From DATHGT01 sp035317605 (GTDB lineage: Bacteria > Methylomirabilota > Methylomirabilia > Rokubacteriales > CSP1-6): a stretch of 11,668 nucleotides of DNA. Shown here one piece after another: positions 6,806 to 11,668 of this stretch. The first letter of the stretch is position 1, and each line of letters opens with the position of its first letter. Below the pieces are notes generated by a model. It was given only the letters and a program-made list of their open reading frames with translations, ran no database searches and had not been told where the DNA came from. The stretch is taken from the NCBI GenBank assembly GCA_035317605.1, contig DATHGT010000353.1, positions 1 through 11,668 of the forward strand, read 5' to 3'. A program made the translations under genes and the position numbers.

Positions 6806-7891
6806 TCACACCGCGTATTTCTTGATCGCGGCCTGATCGAAGGCGAGGCCGAGGCCCGGCTTCTTCGGGACCACGAGCTGGCCGTTCTCGATCGGCGGCG
6901 TCTCCTCGAAGAGCCGGAGCGTCCACGGCATGTACTCGACGGTGAGGCCGTTGGGAATGGCCGCCACGAGATGGACGTGGATCTCCGGGACCAGGTGGCT
7001 GACCACCGGCAGGTTGAAGGCCTCCGCCATGCCCGCGATCTTCATCCACTGGGTGATGCCGCCGGCGCGCAGGAGGTCGATCATCACGATGTCGATGGAC
7101 CGGTGCTCCAGCATGTGGCGGAAGGGCACGATGCCGTAGTGGTACTCTCCGGCCGCGATGGGCGCGGTCAGCGCGTCGGCGATGCGCGCGAGCCCCGGAA
7201 AATCGTCGTGGGCGGTCGGGTCCTCCAGCCAGAACAGGTGATAGTCCTCGATGCGGCGGCCGACCTCGATCGCCTGGTTGACGCTCCACAGCTGGTTGAT
7301 GTCGCACATCAGGTCGACGTCGGGGCCGATGCCCTCGCGCATCACCCGCACGCGCTCGACCGACGCGGCCACCGTCGGCTCGCTCCCGCACTGCATCTTC
7401 ATCTGCCGGAAGCCCATGTCGCGCAGACGCGGACCGGCCTTGGCGAGGTAGTCGATCGGGTGCGGGCGCATCAAGGCGCCGCTCGCGTACGTCGGCACGC
7501 GCTCGCGCAGGCCGCCGAGCAGCGCGCACACGGACTGGCCGAGCGCCTTGCCCTTGAGGTCCCAGCACGCCATGTCGATCGCCGACAGCGCGAGCGTGAA
7601 GATCCCGCCCGGTCCCGAGCTGCCGGCGGCGCGGCGCAGCTTGGCCGCGATGGCCTCGGTCTGCGTCGGGTCGTCGCCGATCAGCAGGTTCGCGAGCCCG
7701 TCGACCGCGCCGCGCAGGGTCGCGGTCAGCGCGCCGCCGAAGAACGTGAGCCCGATGCCGACGAGCCCCTGATCGGTGCCCAGCTCGAGCAGGGCGAACT
7801 CGCGGGTGTCGGTGGGCGCGGGCAGCCCGACGATGAGCGGGTTGTCGCCGGGAGTGCGCAGATGTCGGGTGGTGACGTGAGTGATTTTCAT
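6806..7891 (-). CDS. Mandelate racemase/muconate lactonizing enzyme family protein (probable acid-sugar dehydratase or racemase)
   Basis: Enolase-superfamily enzyme of 361 residues that would abstract the alpha proton of a carboxylate bound to Mg2+. Metal ligands are D197 (DINQ), E223 (WLEDP) and E249 (AAGEY). The mandelate-racemase-type Asp-His dyad is D272 (IDLLRAGG) and H299 (SHLVPEIHVHL), followed by E319 (TVEYMPW). At the usual KxK motif the sequence reads K165-M-Q167, so the second lysine is replaced by glutamine. This suggests one-base chemistry using the His-Asp dyad, as in dehydratases, rather than two-base racemisation. The C-terminus converges on the Bug-protein gene with a 6-nt gap. 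No Shine-Dalgarno precedes the ATG; TAGTTT ends 7 nt upstream (possible leaderless start). It is probably a sugar-acid dehydratase serving the adjacent uptake genes, but the substrate is unknown. Confidence 0.92.
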   Translation of the reverse strand: MKITHVTTRHLRTPGDNPLIVGLPAPTDTREFALLELGTDQGLVGIGLTFFGGALTATLRGAVDGLANLLIGDDPTQTEAIAAKLRRAAGSSGPGGIFTLALSAIDMACWDLKGKALGQSVCALLGGLRERVPTYASGALMRPHPIDYLAKAGPRLRDMGFRQMKMQCGSEPTVAASVERVRVMREGIGPDVDLMCDINQLWSVNQAIEVGRRIEDYHLFWLEDPTAHDDFPGLARIADALTAPIAAGEYHYGIVPFRHMLEHRSIDIVMIDLLRAGGITQWMKIAGMAEAFNLPVVSHLVPEIHVHLVAAIPNGLTVEYMPWTLRLFEETPPIENGQLVVPKKPGLGLAFDQAAIKKYAV

Positions 7892-7898
7892 GGCGGAT

Positions 7899-7904
7899 AA
7901 ACTA
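7899..7904 (-). promoter_or_regulatory. Candidate -10 element for a leaderless transcript of the enolase-superfamily gene
   Basis: Minus-strand TAGTTT (TANNNT type), 7 nt before the ATG at 7891. No -35 match is seen at 16-18 nt upstream, and no Shine-Dalgarno sequence is present. Confidence 0.25.
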
Positions 7905-7908
7905 CCAT

Positions 7909-7932
7909 GGGGGGCCTAGCCGCGGGCCCCCC
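7909..7932. terminator. Perfect 8-bp GC hairpin in the leader between the Rid-like and enolase-superfamily genes
   Basis: GGGGGGCC (7909-7916) pairs exactly with GGCCCCCC (7925-7932) around an 8-nt loop. It lies 22 nt after the Rid-like gene stop (minus strand) and 17 nt before the next gene's ATG. No T-run follows on either strand, so it is not a textbook intrinsic terminator; it may slow transcription, protect a 3' end or insulate the two genes. Confidence 0.4.
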
Positions 7933-7954
7933 AAGCCCCCCCGATGATCTTCCC

Positions 7955-8347
7955 TCAGCCCCCGACCACGCCGACGGCCTGGATCTCGATCTCCATGCCC
8001 GGGCGCGCGAAGTTGGTGACCGTGATGAGCGCGCTCGCCGGAAAGTTGCCGCCCGGGAACAGCTCGCGGCGAATCTCGACGAAGCGGTCGCCGAAGCGCG
8101 GCTCCTTGATGAACACGGTCATGGTCACGAGATCGGCGAGGGTGCCGCCGGCCCGGCGCAGCGTCTGGTCCATGAGCGCGAACACCCGCCGGGTCTGCGC
8201 CTCGAAGTTGCCGGCGATGTCCTTGCCGTCGCCGTCCACCGTGGCCGTCTGGCCGGCCAGCCACACCGTGCGTCCGCCCTCGGTGATGACCGCGGGCGAG
8301 TACGCGCGCGATCGTTGCGCGTCGGTTCCCTGGAGATATTCGGCCAT
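7955..8347 (-). CDS. Rid (YjgF/YER057c/UK114) family protein lacking the RidA arginine
   Basis: Small single-domain protein of 130 residues, the usual Rid length, which normally forms trimers with clefts between subunits. The fold signature includes VWLAGQTA (28-35), NFEAQTRRVFALMDQTLRRAGG (split over 47-68), LADLVTMTVFI (70-80) and the C-terminal MEIEIQAVGV (118-127). In E. coli RidA, Arg105 binds the carboxylate of 2-aminoacrylate; here the aligned stretch reads NFPASALI with Ser105, so RidA-type imine deaminase activity is not expected. The ATG at 8347 is preceded by GGAGGGAGGGG, a strong purine-rich ribosome binding site; a longer in-frame start near 8413 would overlap the divergent gene. 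It lies upstream of the enolase-superfamily gene on the same strand, 63 nt apart. Rid-like proteins without Arg often sit in catabolic clusters; the role here is unknown. Confidence 0.9.
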   Translation of the reverse strand: MAEYLQGTDAQRSRAYSPAVITEGGRTVWLAGQTATVDGDGKDIAGNFEAQTRRVFALMDQTLRRAGGTLADLVTMTVFIKEPRFGDRFVEIRRELFPGGNFPASALITVTNFARPGMEIEIQAVGVVGG

Positions 8348-8365
8348 GTCCCCTCCCTCCACACG

Positions 8366-8404
8366 TTGGCGTGCGACGCGCGGGATCGTAGCATGGGGTA
8401 GACT
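8366..8404 (+). promoter_or_regulatory. Candidate promoter(s) for the DinB-like/hydrolase pair
   Basis: Two readings overlap. TTGGCG (8366-8371), 17-nt spacer and TAGCAT (8389-8394) would start transcription near 8401, about 11 nt before the ATG. TAGACT (8399-8404) lies 7 nt before the ATG at 8412 and would give a leaderless mRNA. No Shine-Dalgarno is visible. The 64-nt region is shared with the divergent Rid-like gene, for which minus-strand TACGAT (8390-8385) is a possible but unsupported -10. Confidence 0.35.
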
Positions 8405-8411
8405 TCCGCCC

Positions 8412-8996
8412 ATGGACGCCCTCGATTTCTTCCTGGTCCGCTACGACCAGGTCCACCGAGTGCTGGGCGATCCCGCCATCAAGCAGCTCGGCGAGACGCA
8501 GTGGCGAAGCCGCCCGCATCCCGGCGTCAACACCATCGTGTGGCTCCTCTGGCACATGGCGCGGGTCGAGGACGTCGGGGTGAATCGCTTCGCGGCCGAT
8601 CGCCCACAGGTGTTCGAGGACGGATGGCTGGCCAAGCTCGGCGTGGGGCGTCGCGACGTCGGCACCGGCATGACCGACGCCGAGGTCGACGAGTTCTCCA
8701 CGCGCGTCGACCTCGACGCGCTGCACGGCTACTGGGACGCGGTCACCCGGCGCACGCCCGAGGTGGTGGCGAGCCTGCGCGGAAGCGATCTCGACGCGAT
8801 CGTGCCCAAGGAGCGCGTCGAGCGCGTCGCGTCCGCCGAGGGCGCGGTGGCCCCCGGCGCCGAGTGGCTCACCGAGTTCTGGGCGGGCGGCCGCAGCCGG
8901 GCCTGGGTGCTGGCCCAGACGCCGCTATTGCACGTGTACGGTCACTACTTCGAGGCCCGCGCGGTCGCCGGCATGTGGGGCGCGCGCAGTCTCTGA
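8412..8996 (+). CDS. DinB-like four-helix-bundle metalloprotein
   Basis: 194-residue cytoplasmic protein resembling the DinB/YfiT-type bundle, which usually carries a divalent metal on three histidines. Candidate ligands are H48 (WLLWHMARVED), H174 and H178 (LLHVYGHYFEA), matching the family arrangement of one His in the second helix and an HxxxH in the last helix. Related proteins include bacillithiol/mycothiol S-transferases and thiol-dependent isomerases, but most members have no known function, and none is claimed here. ATG at 8412 is chosen because the recognisable domain begins immediately (MDALDFFLVRYDQVHRVL) and an upstream extension would run through the divergent gene. No Shine-Dalgarno is seen; TAGACT ends 7 nt upstream. 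It is followed 12 nt later by an esterase-like gene and is probably cotranscribed with it. Confidence 0.8.
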   Translation: MDALDFFLVRYDQVHRVLGDPAIKQLGETQWRSRPHPGVNTIVWLLWHMARVEDVGVNRFAADRPQVFEDGWLAKLGVGRRDVGTGMTDAEVDEFSTRVDLDALHGYWDAVTRRTPEVVASLRGSDLDAIVPKERVERVASAEGAVAPGAEWLTEFWAGGRSRAWVLAQTPLLHVYGHYFEARAVAGMWGARSL

Positions 8997-9008
8997 AACG
9001 GAGATCCC

Positions 9009-9893
9009 ATGACCACGACCGTTCGCTTCGATCAGAGCGCGCCGTACGAAGTCGACGAAACCGACGTCGTCTACGCCAAGCCCGACGGCAAGGAGCTGCT
9101 GGCGCGCGTGTATCGCCCGAGGGGGACGCCGGCCGCGCCGCTGATCGGGATCGTGGACGTGCACGGCGGCGCCTGGAACCGCGGCGACCGGACCGTGGGC
9201 GTCAACGTGGGACGCGGGCTGGCGGCGGCCGGCGTGGTGGTCGCGTCGCTCGACTTCCGCCAGGGTCCGGAGCACAAGCATCCGGCGGCCAGCGCCGACA
9301 TCTCGGCGGGATTGCGATGGATGCGGGCCCACGCCCAGCGCCTCGGCGTCGACCCCGCGCGCATCGGCCTCTCCGGCCAGTCGAGCGGCGGCCACCTGGC
9401 GCTGCTGAACGCGATCCGGCCCGGCTTCGCCGCGTACGCGGGCACGCCGCCGGTGACGCCCGACGGCGCCCTCGGCGCCACGGCGGGCAACGATGCCGTC
9501 ATCTTCGTGCTCGCCGGGTATCCCGTCTGCGATCCGCTCGCGCGCTTCCGTTACGTTCAGAAGCGGGCCGAGGAGCCCGGGTTCGACGCGAGCCGGCTGA
9601 TCGCGTCCCATCACGGATACTTCGTCGACGAAGCCGCCATGGCCGAGGCAAGCGTCACCCGGATCGTCGCGTCGGGCGAGACGCGCGTGTTGCCGCCGGT
9701 CTGGGTGGCCCACCCCGAGCTGGACGACAACGTCCCGACCGAGATCACCGACGCCTTCGTGACCGCCTACGAGAAGGTCGGCCGTGTCGAGCACGTCTTC
9801 TTCCCCGGCGCCCGCCACGGCTTCCTGCAACAGCCCAGCGCCGACACCGACAAGGCTATCGCGCTGATGCGGGAGTTCATCGCCCGCCTCTGA
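9009..9893 (+). CDS. Alpha/beta hydrolase, HSL-type esterase/lipase
   Basis: 294-residue serine hydrolase expected to cleave small esters or lactones in the cytoplasm; no signal peptide is visible. The oxyanion-hole motif HGGAW (52-56) is characteristic of the hormone-sensitive-lipase branch. The nucleophile elbow GQSSG (123-127) gives Ser125, the acid is D239 or D240 (HPELDD), and the base is H270 (PGARHGF), completing a triad in the expected order. GGAG (9000-9003) stands 5 nt before the ATG. It follows the DinB-like gene by 12 nt and converges with the toxin gene 24 nt downstream. It could act as an esterase or gluconolactonase-like enzyme in the same catabolic theme, but the substrate cannot be told. 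Confidence 0.92.
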   Translation: MTTTVRFDQSAPYEVDETDVVYAKPDGKELLARVYRPRGTPAAPLIGIVDVHGGAWNRGDRTVGVNVGRGLAAAGVVVASLDFRQGPEHKHPAASADISAGLRWMRAHAQRLGVDPARIGLSGQSSGGHLALLNAIRPGFAAYAGTPPVTPDGALGATAGNDAVIFVLAGYPVCDPLARFRYVQKRAEEPGFDASRLIASHHGYFVDEAAMAEASVTRIVASGETRVLPPVWVAHPELDDNVPTEITDAFVTAYEKVGRVEHVFFPGARHGFLQQPSADTDKAIALMREFIARL

Positions 9894-9917
9894 CGCGGGC
9901 GGCGGAGCCCGACGCGC

Positions 9918-10412
9918 TCAGCCGCGACGAGCGTCCGCGAGGGCTTCTTCGGGCGTCCGACAGGTGACGACCGCCGAGCCGCGTGTTCGCTGTTCGCGAT
10001 CGCGCGACACCAGCGTCGTTCCATATCGATGGGCGACTGCGAGGTAGACGGCGTCCGCGGCGCGTAGCCGATACGTCGCCGCCAGTTCCGCCGCCTGGCG
10101 GGCCGTTGCGGGGGTCAGCGTCACGAGAGTGACGTGGGCGAGCGCCGCCGTCGCGTCAGCGTATTCGAGCGCGCCCGCGCCGTCGTCGCTCGCGCGAGCC
10201 ACGGCGGCCGCGATCTCCGGAATGACGAGCACCGGCACCACCACGGGATCCCCGCGCTCCTGGATGACGGTGAGAAGGCGCAGGCTCGCGGCGTGGCCGT
10301 GCTCGTGCGGGTTGAACGCATTCACGAAGACGCTCGCGTCGATCGTGTAGCGGAGACTCGGCGGGCGTCTCGTCCGCCGTCGGCGGCGTGGCCCCCCGGT
10401 CGCGGCAGCCAT
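9918..10412 (-). CDS. PIN-domain ribonuclease toxin, VapC family
   Basis: Predicted Mg2+-dependent RNase toxin of a type II toxin-antitoxin pair. The 164-residue protein has the four PIN acidic residues: D25 (YTIDASVFVNAF), E66 (VIPEIAAAV), D120 (RAADAVYLAVAHRYG) and D138 (LVSRDREQ). Start ATG 10412 lies 2 nt past the antitoxin stop (TAG-CG-ATG), with no separate Shine-Dalgarno, which fits translational coupling. An unusual arginine-rich tail (residues 9-16, RRRRRTRR) precedes the PIN fold, which begins near residue 21; most VapC proteins start directly at that strand, and no later ATG, GTG or TTG is available. Convergent with the esterase gene. All catalytic residues are intact, so it is probably functional. 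Confidence 0.9.
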   Translation of the reverse strand: MAAATGGPRRRRRTRRPPSLRYTIDASVFVNAFNPHEHGHAASLRLLTVIQERGDPVVVPVLVIPEIAAAVARASDDGAGALEYADATAALAHVTLVTLTPATARQAAELAATYRLRAADAVYLAVAHRYGTTLVSRDREQRTRGSAVVTCRTPEEALADARRG

Positions 10413-10414
10413 CG

Positions 10415-10726
10415 CTATCGGCGCATCTTCGACAGGACTCGAACCCCGCTCGTGCCTGGCCGGAAGCGGCCTTCGAGCCGGCGGCCGGCGCGGAGGAACG
10501 CGTCCCACGCTGTCGAGGCGTCGGCCGCCTCGGTGCTCGGCGGCCGGCCGTCCGCGGCGAGCGGCAAGATCACGCCTACGGTCCGGCCTCGGTGCGTCAC
10601 CAGATAGGCCGCGCGCGCCTCGCGCACCTCGCGCACGATGCGAGCCGCGTGCGTCTTCAATTCCCGGACGCCAACGCTCTTCTTGGCCGGCGGCGTCCGC
10701 GTTCCTCGGTCAGAGTGGTCCTTCAT
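10415..10726 (-). CDS. Phd/YefM-type antitoxin of the PIN toxin
   Basis: 103-residue antitoxin that should bind DNA through its N-terminal domain and neutralise the toxin through its C-terminal tail. The Phd/YefM pattern is at residues 18-56: VGVRELKTHAARIVREV, then YLVTHRGRTVGVILPL, where a HRGRxVGVILP-like strand is typical. The C-terminal part (AWDAFLRAGRRLEGRF, 74-88) is amphipathic and arginine-rich, suiting the toxin-binding role. The gene comes first, as usual for autoregulated pairs, and its stop is 2 nt before the toxin start. There is no Shine-Dalgarno: the -10 hexamer lies 6 nt before ATG, so the transcript is probably leaderless. The first 16 residues (KDHSDRGTRTPPAKK) look unstructured. 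Confidence 0.87.
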   Translation of the reverse strand: MKDHSDRGTRTPPAKKSVGVRELKTHAARIVREVREARAAYLVTHRGRTVGVILPLAADGRPPSTEAADASTAWDAFLRAGRRLEGRFRPGTSGVRVLSKMRR

Positions 10727-10736
10727 GTGACCACAT
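10725..10736. promoter_or_regulatory. Inverted repeat over the antitoxin start, probable autoregulatory operator
   Basis: ATGTG-AC-CACAT on the plus strand, a perfect 5-bp inverted repeat with a 2-bp centre. On the coding (minus) strand it spans from the -10 hexamer to the first bases of the antitoxin start codon. Type II antitoxins commonly bind palindromes at this place; binding here would block RNA polymerase. Confidence 0.45.
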
Positions 10737-10761
10737 TAGGAATGTCCGCGATCGTTGTCAA
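10733..10761 (-). promoter_or_regulatory. Promoter of the toxin-antitoxin operon
   Basis: Minus-strand TTGACA (10761-10756, perfect -35 consensus), a 17-nt spacer and TAATGT (10738-10733). Only 6 nt separate the -10 hexamer from the antitoxin ATG at 10726, so transcription should start at or next to the start codon. The promoter lies in the 63-nt gap after the dehalogenase-like gene. Confidence 0.6.
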
Positions 10762-10789
10762 GCGCCCGGACGATGGCGACCGCAGGACG

Positions 10790-11668
10790 TCACTTCGCGA
10801 AGAACGCCTCCAGGGCGGCGCGCGTTTCGTCGGGGGCTTCCTCGGCGAGGAAGTGGCCGCAGGGCAAGCCTTCGCCCTGGACGTCGGCGGCCCAGCGGCG
10901 CCACGTCTCGATGACCTGACGGCGCTTGTGGGAGCGGCCCCGGTCGCCCCAGATGGCGAGCACGGGGCAGCCGATCTTCCGGCCGGCCTTCAGATCGTCC
11001 TCGTCGAGCTGGCAGTCGACGAACGCGCCGGCGCGATAGTCCTCGCAGCTCGCGTGGATCACCTCGGGATCCTTGAAGCAGCGGACGTACTCGGCCAGCG
11101 CCTCGTCGCTGAAGCAGCTTCGCGTGCCCGTCCACGTCCCCAGCATGTGGCGGATGAAGTATTCGGGGTCGGCGCCGATCAGCCGCTCCGGGAACGGCGG
11201 CGGCTGGGCCAGGAAGTACCAGTGGAAGCTGCCGAGCGCGCCGGCGCGGTCGACGGCCGCGAACTGCTCGTAGGTCGGCACGATGTCCAGGACCGCGAGC
11301 TTGGTCACGCGCTCGGGATGATCGAGGGCCATGCGATAGGCCACGCGCCCGCCCCGATCGTGGCCCGCGACGAAGAACCGCTCGAATCCCAGCGCGGCCA
11401 TCACCTCGACGAGGTCGCCCGCCATGCGCCGCTTGGAATATCCGGCGTGATCGTCGCCGGCCGGCGGCCGGCTGCTCGCGCCGTAGCCGCGCGAGTCCGT
11501 GGCCACGACGGTGAAGCGCTCGGCGAGGCCGGGAGCGATCTTGTGCCACATGGCCTTGGTCTGCGGATAGCCGTGCACGAGCAGCAGCGGCGGGCCACTC
11601 CCCTTCTTCACGGTCTCGATCTCGGCCTCCGTGGTCTTGATGCGCAAGCGCTCGAAGCCTTCGAACAT
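10790..11668 (-). CDS. Fluoroacetate/haloacetate dehalogenase-like alpha/beta hydrolase
   Basis: 292-residue alpha/beta hydrolase of the haloacetate dehalogenase branch, which displaces halide by Asp attack and then hydrolyses the ester. Motifs: HGYPQTKAMWHKIAP (32-46), the nucleophile elbow GHDRGGR with D104, R105 and R108, the acid D128 (AVLDI), H149-W150 (SFHWYF), Y211 (CEDYRAGAF) and base H272 (GHFLAEEAPD). These match, with the same spacing apart from a 2-residue deletion before Y211, the residues known from the Rhodopseudomonas palustris fluoroacetate dehalogenase RPA1163 (D110, R111, R114, D134, H155, W156, Y219, H280). The ATG sits on the window edge; a slightly longer N-terminus beyond the edge is possible, since the RPA1163 start lies about nine residues further upstream. 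Epoxide hydrolase is the main alternative, but the HDRxxR and HW pattern favours dehalogenase. Confidence 0.9.
   Translation of the reverse strand: MFEGFERLRIKTTEAEIETVKKGSGPPLLLVHGYPQTKAMWHKIAPGLAERFTVVATDSRGYGASSRPPAGDDHAGYSKRRMAGDLVEVMAALGFERFFVAGHDRGGRVAYRMALDHPERVTKLAVLDIVPTYEQFAAVDRAGALGSFHWYFLAQPPPFPERLIGADPEYFIRHMLGTWTGTRSCFSDEALAEYVRCFKDPEVIHASCEDYRAGAFVDCQLDEDDLKAGRKIGCPVLAIWGDRGRSHKRRQVIETWRRWAADVQGEGLPCGHFLAEEAPDETRAALEAFFAK

Noticed and set aside
8348..8413. A longer start for the Rid-like gene.
   Set aside because: ATG 8347 has a strong purine-rich ribosome binding site and gives standard family length; the extension would overlap the start of the divergent gene.
9896..9911. 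CGGGC-N6-GCCCG hairpin between the convergent esterase and toxin genes, as a terminator.
   Set aside because: Only a 5-bp stem with no T-run on either side; such pairs occur by chance in sequence this GC-rich.
8501..9967. A plus-strand open frame of 488 codons spanning the DinB-like and esterase genes in another frame.
   Set aside because: Arginine-rich low-complexity translation; the real frames contain the conserved His and serine hydrolase motifs.
1..11668. tRNA or rRNA genes, CRISPR arrays, insertion sequences, prophage or attachment sites.
   Set aside because: No regularly spaced direct repeats, transposase or integrase motifs, or cloverleaf-like stretches were seen; almost all of the window is accounted for by the eleven genes and short gaps.

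Overview
This is a high-GC, gene-dense stretch of bacterial chromosome with eleven protein-coding genes and two strands used in alternating blocks. The heavy G/C third-position bias, the orphan tripartite-tricarboxylate (Bug/TctC-type) binding protein, and the mix of a sugar-type ABC importer, an enolase-superfamily dehydratase and alpha/beta hydrolases suggest a free-living soil or sediment heterotroph. An uncultivated lineage such as Rokubacteria/Methylomirabilota or a high-GC proteobacterium would fit. That placement is inference; no marker gene in the window settles it.

Left block, minus strand (1-2467): a ketopantoate-reductase-family dehydrogenase followed 14 nt later by a 4-coumarate-CoA-ligase-like acyl-CoA synthetase, which runs off the left edge. 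A divergent promoter region (about 2468-2648) separates this pair from a plus-strand transport operon (2649-6799): two MalF/MalG-type ABC permeases, a Tat-exported family 1 solute-binding protein, and an orphan Bug/TctC-type binding protein that appears to start at a CTG codon. No ABC ATPase and no TctA/TctB membrane protein is present. The intergenic gaps are 3, 12 and 2 nt, so the four genes are very probably cotranscribed.

Middle block: a minus-strand mandelate racemase/muconate lactonizing superfamily enzyme (6806-7891), convergent with the transport operon, and behind it a Rid/YjgF-family protein (7955-8347). Divergent from that is a plus-strand pair, a DinB-like three-histidine protein (8412-8996) and an HSL-type alpha/beta hydrolase (9009-9893).

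Right block, minus strand: a Phd-type antitoxin plus PIN-domain toxin pair (vapBC-like, 10726-9918) with a clear promoter and a palindrome over the antitoxin start, then a fluoroacetate-dehalogenase-like hydrolase (10790-11668) that keeps the whole catalytic and halide-binding residue set.

A plausible shared theme is uptake and breakdown of organic acids or sugar acids: import by the ABC and Bug-type binding proteins, dehydration by the enolase-superfamily enzyme, reduction of a 2-oxo acid, CoA activation, ester hydrolysis and possibly dehalogenation. The substrate cannot be read from the sequence. Three genes (10726-, 7891-, 8412+) lack a Shine-Dalgarno sequence and carry a TANNNT hexamer 6-7 nt before the ATG, which suggests leaderless transcription. 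No RNA genes, insertion sequences or CRISPR arrays were seen.
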